From Crambe crambe (Eukaryota > Porifera > Demospongiae > Poecilosclerida > Crambeidae): DNA of 64,000 nucleotides. Under the pieces are notes generated by a model. The model did no database searches, was not told the DNA's origin, and was given only the letters and a program-made list of their open reading frames with translations. Each line of letters begins with the position of its first letter. Position 1 is the first letter of the stretch. This document shows, one piece after another, positions 22,852-34,534 of this stretch. The stretch lies in the NCBI GenBank assembly GCA_963924555.1, contig OZ004587.1, forward strand, positions 3,410,001-3,474,000, in the 5' to 3' direction. A program made the position numbers and the translations under genes.

Positions 22852-23042
22852 TTTTTGCTAAAGTCTTCTAGGTCAAAGTTCAACGTAACCATTTCTAACG
22901 CGCATTTTTTTCCTCCATTGTGTGGGTGGAGACTAGTACTAGGCTGTGAAGAATTTGCTAGTCAGGTGGAGAATAAACAGTAGCCAGGGTTAGCTAAGAA
23001 TTATTACAAGCATTAATACGCAGCATGATAAAAATTAATACA

Positions 23043-24116
23043 CTAAGTGAAATCAGAAGAAGGTCGTCTTGATGGTAGTGGTGTGTGTTCTCTAATACTG
23101 GATGACAATAGTTTGGTAGCATCGCCTACAGCTTTTATGCAATTTGCTAGTTTCTGCCACCTATGAATTTTCTTCTCTTTATCACTTTCGTCTTCACTGA
23201 GGATGGATTTGGCTGTCCCCAATAACTGTATGCTTGAGCTTATCACTGCCATTGCACCTCCAAGAATATCTGTTTGAGATTCATGACCTTTTTGTGTGAG
23301 AATAGCTGGTTTTCCTAAAAATTGAGCAAATGATGAAAATTCAACAATACAGTCAACTGCAGTCAGAAGTGGTCTACCAAATAGTAGGCATCGTTTGCGG
23401 TGTTCCTCTGTACAAGAAGATGCTAGTGTCTTCAGAGCAATCAAAAATGCAGCAGTTGTACCATGGAGGCTTTCAGAGCAATTTAAAAATTGGGCACGAT
23501 CAATAGGATTCACACTTTCATTTTCACTTGCCATTGTACACCCACGAGTGAGAATAGCTAAATTGTCAGCAATGATCTTTGAAATGTTGAGAATATGTTC
23601 ATTAGTGGTCAATGGATATTCAGGCTTAAACTTTTCATACACTAGATGTAATTCTTGTTTAGCTCGTTCAAAGGAATAAAGATCGACTACTCCTGGTTTT
23701 GCTGGTTTACAACGAACATCAATCAAAGAACAGTAATAAGCAGCTTGAGCAGCAGTTTCAGTAAGAATAATAACTTGTTTCACTACCTTATCTGCAAGCT
23801 TTTGTATATTTCCCAAGTTGAGTAGATTCATCTGCTGTCCGAATTCTTTAGTGGATATTGCAAGTGCCTTTGTGTTTGCTATGATGGTATCACGAAACTT
23901 TCCATATGACTGGTTTTCTATTGATAATGGTTCAAGTACAGATAAGTGCTTACTGTTGAGTGAAGAGCTAGCTTGATGTCCTTTCAATAATAAGAAGTCA
24001 GCAACGAGCTGCATTCTCTCGCACGATTCTTCACAAACTCTTGCCACAAGTTTAGGTGCTGAATAGGAGGGGCTGGTACTTTGGAAAGTACCCGAATGGT
24101 CCACCGATCTGGCCAT
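23043..24116 (-). CDS. TLNRD1: Talin rod domain-containing protein 1
   Basis: A single uninterrupted frame of 357 residues (human TLNRD1/MESDC1 362, also encoded by one exon). It is a stand-alone helical-bundle protein related to talin rod R7-R8 that dimerises and bundles actin. Family matches run the length of the protein: CERMQLVADFLLL, FRDTIIANTKALAI, LTETAAQAAYYCSL, KPGVVDLY, FEKAK-like basic helices, AILTRGCTMASE, RKRCLLFGRPLLTAV, FLGKPA, DILGGAMAVISSSIQLL and a C-terminal CIKAVGDATKLLSSSIRE. Start set at MARSVDHSG, which aligns with the short family N-terminus; the frame extends upstream to 24200. Divergent from the ISOC gene, 167 bp between start codons. Confidence 0.93.
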   Translation of the reverse strand: MARSVDHSGTFQSTSPSYSAPKLVARVCEESCERMQLVADFLLLKGHQASSSLNSKHLSVLEPLSIENQSYGKFRDTIIANTKALAISTKEFGQQMNLLNLGNIQKLADKVVKQVIILTETAAQAAYYCSLIDVRCKPAKPGVVDLYSFERAKQELHLVYEKFKPEYPLTTNEHILNISKIIADNLAILTRGCTMASENESVNPIDRAQFLNCSESLHGTTAAFLIALKTLASSCTEEHRKRCLLFGRPLLTAVDCIVEFSSFAQFLGKPAILTQKGHESQTDILGGAMAVISSSIQLLGTAKSILSEDESDKEKKIHRWQKLANCIKAVGDATKLLSSSIREHTPLPSRRPSSDFT

Positions 24117-24283
24117 CTTGCACAACACACCCACAATATCTAAATAAAGGGGGAGTGGCTCGCTGCATCGGTACGGACGTACCTGCATAGCTAGGTGCAA
24201 AGGTCAGTAATAGGTGTATGTGTGGTGCGAGGTAAGTATTAAATGGCTAACGTTTCATCTTTCATCAAATGATTTTTCAATAG

Positions 24284-25251
24284 ATGGCAGTTCAAGCTCT
24301 GCGTAATGTTGGACGTTTATCCGCTAATTCATGCTACTTTTTCTTGTGTGATATGCAAGAGAAATTTCGTCCCACAATCAGATATTATCCTGAAATCATT
24401 ACAGTGGCGGATAAAATGGTCAGTACTCTGTAAAGAGATCTATCTGTCGGTATGGTATTTGTTACCATACCCCCCAATCTTAGCAACTAATGTCTGTTCA
24501 AGTGGGGTCTGCGTGAAAGATATGGCTGGCTCGCTAAATTTAGTGTTGAATGGAGAGGGATAGAAAAAAAAATAGTATTCCTCATGATAAATTTGGATTC
24601 CTGAATGTAGGTAAAAGCAGCTAATATATTGGAAATCCCAGTGGTTGTGACAGAGCAGTATCCAAAAGGTTCTATATACACTGCCTTTTTGAGTCTACTA
24701 TACTATTATTTTTTTGTGAATATTATAGCCTTAGGTAACACTGTATCAGAAATTGATACCAGCAAAGCTAAAGGAGTATTCTCTAAAACGAAGTTCTCTA
24801 TGGTGGTACAGGAAGTGGCTGAAATGTTGGACAGAGACAAAGCACGTGATTCAGTGGTTTTATTTGGTATAGAGGTATGGATAAAAATATGATACTAACT
24901 TTTTTATTTTATTTTAAATCTCTTACTCAGACTCAAGTGTGTGTTCAGCAAACTGCCTTGGATCTTATAGCCCGGGGCTTCAATGTTCATGTGGTAGCTG
25001 ATGCTGTTTCTTCTCGCACACTGGTGGACAGAATGTTTGCTCTTGATGTGAGTATTTTGCTAGTAATTATGAAGCAAGTTAATCTTTCCCCCTTCATTAT
25101 ATAGCGTATGCGTCAGTCTGGAGTTTTTGTTTCCACTAGTGAGTCAATAATATTCGAATTGCTTGGAGACTCAAAGCATCCCAAATTCAAAGAAGTACAA
25201 CCATTGATCAAAACTTCTGCCCCTGACTCTGCATTGCTGACTAAACTATGA
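24284..25251 (+). CDS. ISOC2: Isochorismatase domain-containing protein (ISOC1/2 family)
   Basis: Five exons: 24284-24418, 24611-24668, 24729-24874, 24931-25047, 25105-25251; all phases agree, 200 residues (human ISOC2 205). It is a cysteine-hydrolase-fold protein whose physiological substrate is unknown. The putative triad is visible: Asp in [11 protein letters not shown], Lys in SKTKFSM, and Cys in [12 protein letters not shown]. Other matches are [42 protein letters not shown] and [13 protein letters not shown]. No targeting signal is apparent. ISOC1 and ISOC2 cannot be separated here; the symbol is given for the shorter form. Introns are 56-192 bp. Its 3' end converges on TIMM29, 105 bp away. 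Confidence 0.92.
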
Positions 25252-25356
25252 AAGACTTGTATTTCTGATTATTGATCATGATAGATTGTGAATTATGTGT
25301 GAGAAACGTCACTGAGAAAATATTTCTTAACTGATACCTAAAGCTAGGCTGTATTG

Positions 25357-25887
25357 CTATGACACTTGAGTTTTGAATTCTTCGTTATTCACATCAAAAT
25401 CCACCATTGTTTTGTTTAATACGAGCCATTTATTCCATATACCTATGTCAATAACTCTGTGGTGGAATGTCCAGATTCGTGACTGCAAGTGACTACATAC
25501 TTGATGGTAATTGCTGCAATGAATGCTATATGGTCTTCTTACAATTAACGAGCAAATGCCCAAATTGACATGTGTGATACACCCATCACACAGCAGAGTG
25601 GAGACATCATCAATATATCTTTTTGTTGAAAGATTGATGGAACTTGCTGCACACAGACCCAATTCATTAGAATATTCAAGTACTTCACTTTCATAGCTTT
25701 TGAGATCTGGGCGTTTCTTGTGGAAAGCTACAATTACTCCACCTAACAAACACCATGTCAAGTATTTCACTGGATGTTTTTTACTGTCAAACCCAATATC
25801 TTTTATAACCTCAGCATAGTCAAATATTATATTTTTTAAAGGCGTTCCCCATTTTGTAGCTCTGTTGATGAAGAAAATCTTCGCCAT
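25357..25887 (-). CDS. TIMM29: Mitochondrial import subunit TIMM29
   Basis: Single exon of 176 residues; human TIMM29 (C19orf52) is 260, and the difference lies mainly beyond the conserved block. TIMM29 is a metazoan inner-membrane component of the TIM22 carrier translocase. The conserved region is clear: DYAEVIKDIGFD near residue 23, a hydrophobic stretch YLTWCLLGGVIVAF (predicted membrane span), then ITHVNLGICSLIV, HLQSRIWTFHHRVIDIGIWN, KWLVL and DFDVNNEEF. The protein ends soon after that block, so the charged C-terminal tail of vertebrate homologues is absent. Start is the first Met; the RATKWGTPL N-terminus is basic, as expected for mitochondrial import. Confidence 0.88.
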   Translation of the reverse strand: MAKIFFINRATKWGTPLKNIIFDYAEVIKDIGFDSKKHPVKYLTWCLLGGVIVAFHKKRPDLKSYESEVLEYSNELGLCAASSINLSTKRYIDDVSTLLCDGCITHVNLGICSLIVRRPYSIHCSNYHQVCSHLQSRIWTFHHRVIDIGIWNKWLVLNKTMVDFDVNNEEFKTQVS

Positions 25888-26004
25888 GATATATGTGTAC
25901 TAGTCTCGCATAGCCGACCCTTACCAACCGCGAGGTACGTCGGTACCGGTAATGGACGTCAAAAATTAAGTATAATGCATGGTGACCTTTACCCGTTTCG
26001 TGCA

Positions 26005-26133
26005 TTATGCATTATGATCGAGTCCATATTTAGCTGCAAAGTCTTCAACTGGTGCACTAATTTCTTTTTCAGAACACATTACATAGGTATGTTTCCATAG
26101 CTTAACTACGGGGGTGTCGTTTGATATGATAAG
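26005..26133 (-). CDS. Possible terminal exon of an unidentified minus-strand gene
   Basis: An acceptor TTTCCTAG opens a 43-codon frame, starting LIISNDTPVVKLWKHTYVMC and ending VEDFAAKYGLDHNA, stop at 26005-26007. The composition looks coding, and the end is only 118 bp from the TIMM29 start. No family was recognised and no upstream exon was found in the next 1.1 kb, so it may be a pseudogene fragment. Confidence 0.25.
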   Translation of the reverse strand, partial: LIISNDTPVVKLWKHTYVMCSEKEISAPVEDFAAKYGLDHNA

Positions 26134-26690
26134 CTAGGAAATGCTTAGCTACAAATGCTATGCTCGTACTTAGTGCTGAAGGCGATACAGTACTAGGTCC
26201 AAAGTAGTTCTAGGTGTGCCTTGCAGATGCTGCACTACCTCTGGCTCGCGAGACCAATGCTGCACTTTGTGCATAGCTAGATATTAATGCACCAGACCCT
26301 TACTCTAGGCCAGATCTAGAAGGGATCAATAATGTTGGACAAAGTGTTCTTTCCAGGTAGAATGACTGTACAGAATGCTCTGATATAGCCCTTGTATCTA
26401 AAGCTGGTTATCCCACCAACCATAGCATGACAGTGACCTAATCTGAAGTTATAACTATATGGCAGGACCTAAATGAGCCACTCTAAAAAGTGCCAGGGAT
26501 CCGATGTGTAAGGACTGAACTGTTTTAGGACATAAGTGCCATGAATTAATTATAAGGGATCAGGTCTCTGCCAGTATTGTTATTTGAAAACATAGTTCAT
26601 CTGATAAAAAAAGAGAAAAATCTGGTGATCAGGGTAGAGGGCTATACATATGTGACTATATATAATATAGGTTAAGATAAGACCCAGCTA

Positions 26691-26726
<36 letters not shown>

Positions 26727-27264
26727 GCAATTTGAGTATTTGGTGTCTCAATCTTATACAGTACTTACCATTGGTCATGCAGTAATTGAACATGTACATT
26801 GATTATCAACAGTCAATCATGTGATAATGTAGTGCACTTGAGTTTTAAGTGTGTGCCCAAGTGTGGATGTTTTTCAGAGCCACCCTTGATTAGCAGTCTG
26901 CAGAATGAATTCTTATATGAGAAGAAGCATGTTAGTTGAGGAGAATTAGATGTTTCAATACCATATAGCATGAAATTTTCATGGTTTTGCAAATGAAGTC
27001 CCTTATTTTGTGTATTCCTGCTGTACAGTGATACCATGCTGTGTACAGTTGTGTGGCAGTTGGTCTCACTTCTCTCATTCATTAATAATAACTGTAAAGA
27101 AAATAACAGTGGTACTGTATGTATACATGCAGAATGGACTAACAGAAAATGAGAGCCTTTTCTGATTTATGTCTCAAGTTTGGTTCTAAGTGAATAGAAG
27201 CTATATTTTCTTGGGATACAAGTAGATGTATAGAAAGTAATTATCTTGTGGTATCATTATTTAG
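26134..27264. other. Intergenic with (GT)n microsatellite
   Basis: No supported coding region. A GTGTGT tract occupies about 26693-26724. The 3' end (TATTTAG at about 27258-27264) looks like a splice acceptor directly before the next gene's first Met, so an untranslated first exon of that gene may lie here. Confidence 0.5.
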
Positions 27265-30200
27265 ATGATGTCTGAGAAAGGAGGCTCCCCTGAGAATGAT
27301 GCCAAGCTCAATGCTAGGCTTAATATTATTCAAGCTATTGGGAATGTTCATCCTTCATCACCAGTAACTCAGCCCAGTAACCAAAGTCCCTCCCATTTGG
27401 AGCAAGCTGCAGTGTCAGTAGATGATGTAGCTAAAGAACGACAACTCCATGTGACAGGAGTAGTTAAAGCACTTCAGTTAAAGACTCCCCCATCTCCATC
27501 ACCAAAGCCACGATCACCCAGACAGTCTCCTACCAACAGGTTGGTCAATTCTCTATGAAAGTAAAGTTAGGACACTGCGGGGGTTAATTAGCCATGCCAG
27601 AGAGGTTGTGGCCTATGGCCATGGATACTAAACCCCAGTCCCTGTGGTCCAATATGTCCTGAGGAACAGGTTGATGGGCTTGAGTGTGATACTAACGATC
27701 CTGTTGGTCCAATTAAATGAGAATTTACTAATATCCGTTTATTTCAGGTCACCAGTTCGACAAAAGAAGAATTTCCCTGAACGTCCACCTCCTCCAAAGT
27801 TTGCTCAGCGTAAAATTGCTCCAGATTCTCCATCTGAAATCTTAATGCAGCGACGCCCATTTGAAATAGACAAAGCCATCCAAAAACCTAAACCTCCTGT
27901 ACGTACAAGAAAAAGGAAATTTATCCAATCTGAAGATGGTAAATCACCACAACCTTCGATACGACAGAGTGAATTTGTGGAACTTTCTACATCAGACGTT
28001 ATTGTGGACTGTGGTGATCAAGGTGATGGTGAAATCAAAGTTGTAGCCTTTAATGTAGCTGATACTGGGAAAAATCCGCTAGCTCTTCCTCCAGAGAATG
28101 AAGTACTAGAGGAAGATGAAGAACATGAAGGGGAAGATGAAGAACATGAAGCAGAGAACAGAAAATCGGACAATAAAGGGACAAATGAGGGAGAAGTAGA
28201 GGCAAGAGAAGTGGATGGTCCTGACTTGAGTGATCATGAGGTGGAGTTGGATAAAGATGAGTGGGAAGTGATTCCTGTTAGTGCCGCCAGTGAGGAGACA
28301 CTGGATAAGAAGGATTCTGACGAGTCTTGTTTGCAACCTAATGGGTAATAATTAATGAGTCCACACAATAATCTTGTTAGCAGGGGGATGAGTACTGTAC
28401 ATATTATGTGTATGCATGTAAACCAAAATGAACATGCTAGGGTAATACCCTATATACCTTAATACTGGGTCAAAGTTTATGTATTTCTTCTTGCCATAAA
28501 CCAAACCAATCTTGAGCAGCCATAAACTCCTTGAAGCAGAATGTTGCTGAATATTTTTAGTATGAAGAAGTGGGTTCACTAAATTGTACTTGCTAAGTTG
28601 TAAAATACATACATGGATAACAATTCACTCATCATTCATTATCAACTTTACCAATTTTTTTAAATTCAAAAGCCAACTCACAGAGTGGGTGATCTGGTGT
28701 TTAAATGTGAAGAGTGAATGATCAAGGGATACCTATACATATTTTAGTTAGTACACTAAGAAGATTGCTGCCCACTTAGCCAATAAACAATCTCAATTTA
28801 TTGCATGGGGGTGTGAAACTTTCACTTGCCAACTGATGCTTTGACTACACTATCACCTGGCACCATAATCCTTCGCTATAACTGCTATAATTCATAACCA
28901 AATTAGTTTAATGCATCTAATTATCCACTCTCTCTCTGGTGTTTGAAATTTGGTCAAGAATTGAGAGAAAGTTATAGTGAATGATCAAGGTGCCAGGTGA
29001 ATGCAAATAGACTTTAGTCATTATTACTTTATGTACCATACTTGCCTTATTCTGCAGTGATACATCAAAAATAGAGAATGTTATTAAATCTATGAGTGTG
29101 AAGAAAAAGCGTCCTCCTCCTTTTCGTCCTCCCCCTTATCATGTGAGCAGCAGAACCCCACCTCTGCCACCGAAAAAAAAGAAAAGTGTTTCTATCCAGG
29201 AGACCGCACAGCCAGGTATACATATTATTTAGTCACTTCTGTAATGGTCTCTCATGAATCATTTTTTGCATGCTTATAGTACAATAGTATAACTGCTATA
29301 CCTGTATGTTTACACATGCTTTTGAAGCAAAATGGAATCTTGTGGCTGAAGAAGTTAGTGCTGCTGCTTCCAAACAAATTGTAGAAGAGGATGATGAATC
29401 ACAATCCCAAAATAATATCCCAATGGAAGATGGCCACATTTATGAAGCTGTGGATGAAAACTCAAGTAAGTTACTTGGCTTGGCTGGGAGTATTCATTCA
29501 TAATTATTAAAAGTCTTGTGGCTCATAAGATTTTCTTTTAGTTCTGTTTGATACAATTGTTTGATACAATTAATTGTAAATTGGCCGAGATAGTTTCTTC
29601 AACTCTTAGAATTAGTCCCATTGTTCCCATCGATCTCCTTAAAATGATTGCCAGCATGCTGGAATATGCCACATGTACTTGAGCATGACGGTTAAGCAGT
29701 CATCTGATGTTTGCTACAGTGATGAAAATTAAGCTGTGTAGTAGAGGTTCCAGTGGACCAGGTCTGGATGTCCAACAGACCAGGTCAGAGGTCCAGTGGA
29801 CCAAAGTAGAGGCAGTGGAAATGCCAGTGTACAATAGGATTTCCCTGTCCACTTGAGACACATTAAATAGTGTGCATGCACATTACGTATAGAGATCAAT
29901 GTATACATAATTTATGGCCATTACTGGTGGACAAGTTTTGAAAGTGAAGAAAATTCATGTTAATATTTTTTTCGCCACAACATAAGCAAAGTCTTGCTGC
30001 AGAATGTGATATTGACTAATCTGGCTAGAGGTACCCAGTATGCATATATGAATACATAATTTTATACGTATTATAAGAGTGGGCTGTACCCAATACTGTT
30101 TATATTCACAGCTGTAGGCAGTGAAGAAACCACATTACGTCTGCTTAGTCGTCCAGAGAATATTCAGAGCAAGTATAACAGTTTCAGTTCTCTTGATTCT

Positions 30201-33200
30201 GATCAGAGTGAAGGATCAGGGAGTCGAACTGGAATTTTTCAGCGTGCAGGGACCATGTCTGAAGGGGGCTTTTATCGCAGGGAAAAAAGCACCAAAAGCA
30301 ACAGCCTGACAAGACCTAAATCAGAGATGACACACCTGAAAGACTTCGAGACATCGTTTGAAGTAAGTGCAGATTATATCTCTTCAGAGTGATGGCAAAG
30401 ATACATATGATTAGAGAGTGTGGTGATTAAAACAAATTTATATTCTGCCATTATGTGGGCATACTATGTATGCACTTTATATGCATAAAACCATAGAATT
30501 ATGTAACTTGTTGACCACAGTGATTAGAAATGCTTCTGTGTACATGTGTAGAACATGCGTATATATTAATATTCATTCGAATTTTGCTGCACACACTATC
30601 AATTATCATCAAAATTATCTTTTATTTGGGAAAAGACTTGGAACCCAAAATTCCGGAGTTCCCTTGATTACTTTAGCAGCAGTGAGCAAGCTGACTCTCA
30701 GATCATCTAGATCTATACTCCTAAATGTATGTATGCTACTTGTTGTGTATTAGTAGCACCCTACAGGTTCATAATGCACATGCATGTAATCAAGGTCAAT
30801 TTCTACTGCAGCATTTTATCATAGAGGTGCTTGGCTTATCAAGTGGATTATAAGTGCTAAGTGCTTGTGGTAATCCCATGTATGCAGCTACCTGGTTGGA
30901 ACCACCAACTCTAAGGACTTGAAACACAAAATGAAATGAGTTGGAGCTCATCAGCTACTTGCTTGCTCGCTCACTGTTAAATGTTGCATAATTGACAAGA
31001 TATCATAATCCTGTTCCTTCTTCTGGGCTTTAAGATGATGTACGTAATAATTTTATTCTGTTTCGGGCAGCAAGATAACAGAATAGATATTATGCTATAC
31101 ATTGCTCATCAGACCCCTAATGAATTAGTGCCAGCTAAATTTGTGGCAACTGGTAGTAGTAGTTTATCATCTAGATCATTTCAGAGACTTAGCATTGTGA
31201 ATTTGTGAATCTTGCTTATAGGGGTATGAGTCCAGTACTTACCTCTCCCCCATGTTTTTTTTTTCCATCTGCATTAGATCTTTGCCATAAACCCGTCAAA
31301 TTATAAGGCAATATAATAGTATATCATCCCTTTTAGTACTGCTGGGTGATGCCATATTAGTGCATGGTTTTTTGCATTCCTTTGTAACTAAAACTTTTCT
31401 CTACAAGAGCTTTCATATTAGTGAAATGTTCAGAATGTTTTTGCTGGATTTAAATTGTTCTATAGTTTTGTACTGTGTTTCATATGATATGGATAACTAT
31501 CCAAGACACTATGTAAGTATTTACCTAACCAACTGATTGCTTATATAAGCTACGTTCTAGAATATACACAACTTATAGATGATTGTTTTCCCAAATGTAC
31601 CGTACGTATGTAGCTGAATTGGATGGAACTGAACATGCCATTCCATTGAACTGAGCAACTGTAATGACAAGATTAGGAATTGAACTACATAGTGTAGAGA
31701 ATGACTGTATTATTAGGGTACAGTAGATGTGTGCTATACATCACATTGTAACAATAACAGTGAATAGAGAGCTATGTATCTATAGGTCAAGGAGATATAC
31801 TGCTAGTGGTTTAGTCAAAAGTGTGTAATATTGCTGCCCTACATGTTGTAAACTGGATGGATGCTGTTGTATGTTTCACATATATAACAGGTGATTCCTC
31901 AAGTGGGAAGTGATCTTGATTCAGTCATGTCCTCCCTACGTCAAGCAGATGAAAAATACCAGGATGCTTCAGTGAGTACAATACATTAACTAATCACGCT
32001 CAAAGATGATCTGTAGTGTAGTACTCCTCCTATAGCAAGTGAGATTTTTTTTCTGTGTAGATATATGATCTAATTCAAGCCTGTTCAAAAGCCCTGCCTC
32101 ATGTTACTTCAACTTCTGAATTACCATCTCGTTTGCCTGATTTTCCTGACAATGCTCGAGCCCATGTAATTCACGAACTGTACACCACTGAATACACGTA
32201 TGTCAGAGGATTGGAAGTACTCTGTGAGGTCAGTGTGAGCATTGGTACATATACTTAATGTAATGTGGAACTAAGAATGATTTCTTTTGAAGGTATTTAG
32301 AGACACCTTAAGTCCTCTAATTGGTGAAGAAACAAGCTTCATATTTGCTAATGTTGATGAGTGAGTTTCATTGTATTACTGGTTTATACATCTGTACTTA
32401 TAGTTGAAAACAGCCTTAATTACCTACTGGTGTTCTTGTATAGACCAGAGTTTCAGATTTCGGTAGTGTACCAGCACGAGAATAATCGCATTAAGCTTCC
32501 AGATTTTCTTTGTCTCACAGACTTACATACTTGCAGAAGTTTAGCTGAGAGATTTTAGATCGAATATAAACTCATTTTCATGCTTTGGAATTGTTAGAAC
32601 TTAAACAAAGTCAGCTATTGGTACACGCACACGCAAGCACACACACACAGTCTATCAACTCTATCATCCTTTGTATTTTGAGTGGGCTAAAAAGGCCAAT
32701 ACGTACTGGATGCTTAAGAGTATAAATTTGTAACTATTTGTGTCATTCTTTTTTGTAGTATTTTGAGTTTCAATAAAGGATTTCTAGCACTACTTCATAG
32801 TCGATTGAGGGAATTAGGTCCAAATGCACGTATCGGAGATATATTTATTGGAATGGTATGTATGTACGTAGTGCTAAATTTTACTTATTTTTTATTTCAT
32901 TTTTTATACATGCAGTTTACTCAAGCTCATAAGAGTATGTACGCAATATATTGTAGCAATTACGACTCTGCTGAAATGCACGTAACACGATTGCGGAAAA
33001 AGAAAGAGTTTGAACAATCTTTAATAGTAAGCTACGTACATGTTATTTTTTGCATGATCAGCTAGAGCTTACTATGTATACGTAAGTAGAAGATCTCTGG
33101 ATTGAGGGTTTAGTGAAGCATTTCCTCAATAAGGAAGCTCAATTACAATTGTAGCTCAATTATAATTGTAGCTCTTTTATGTTGCAATGTAGACAATTGG

Positions 33201-34469
33201 GACAATTATAATTTTTCCAATCCTAGAACTCCTTTTCTAACAATCGTGTGATGCCAGGATTGACACTGCCAGCTTATCTTATCACTCCTGTCCAGAGAAT
33301 CCCTAGGTACATACTACTATTAAAGGTTCGTATTCTCATATGACAAGAAAATATAATAATTGTGGCACATTTTGTGGTAGGATATCATCAAGCATACACC
33401 TGAGGATCATCCAGATAGGAAAAGTCTTCTCAAAGCTAAAGAAACTATGGTAAATTAGAGGTATCTATGTATATACGTATATATGTACTGCATGTGCATG
33501 GGGCATGTATGCTCTAAAAAATACGATAGCAATGTTATAGTACTTAGCAGTAGCTCCAGATTTTGTTTGCCAACATTCGGTTAATCAGAAAGATTAAATT
33601 TTGACCTTTGAAGTGAAATTTTATTGATCATATCAGTCCATTACATGTATGCACATCATCATATTATAAGTGAGTATATGTGTAGCTTAAATCAAAGAAA
33701 TTCATCGAGCCACCATCGATCAACAAAAAGCTTTTGGCTTAATTTAATGAGTTTACATTTGTGTGGCTCACTTATTGTTATACATATGTATGTGGAGTGT
33801 ATGCTAGTTCCACAAAGTAACCAATTTGACTAGTGACCAAAGGGCCCAAAGTACGTACTCATACTCACTAATATAGCAAACTACTCTGACTCATGAATCG
33901 TGTCAAGCTACAAAGCTACTTTCACATGAATTGTCAGGACTCATAACTACGTACATTCATGAATATTTATAATCACACTCATCTCATGAATTCTCAAAGT
34001 GAACCCTCGGTAATCTATTTAAGTCCATGCTTGCACTTTTATGAATCTGCCATCTTTTATTGAATATCTGGGGACACTATATTCACCACCGCCTACGGCT
34101 ACTGCATATTGCGGAAGGAGGAGACATTATTCACTATAGGGGACACTATTCTCTGATGCTTGATGATAATTGCTGCCAATGTAGTACTGGATCCTAAAGA
34201 GATGATATTTGGCTACAGTTCTGAATGGTAGCTAGATGAATTAACTGCACAGTCAAAACCACTGACTAAAAGCTCTCCATTCAGGAATAGGTCACCCTAC
34301 CCAAACACAGATAAATAGTGGGATAATATGATGGGAACTAAATGAAAGGTTAGTACTTCATCAGTGCCTTCAGTTCTCATCACTGCCTTAAGCCCTCTCC
34401 TATGTTTTCTGGCTTGTGCATAATTCACTGATGATTACAGCAGTGAGGAATGATATGCAATCAATAAAG

Positions 34470-34534
<65 letters not shown>

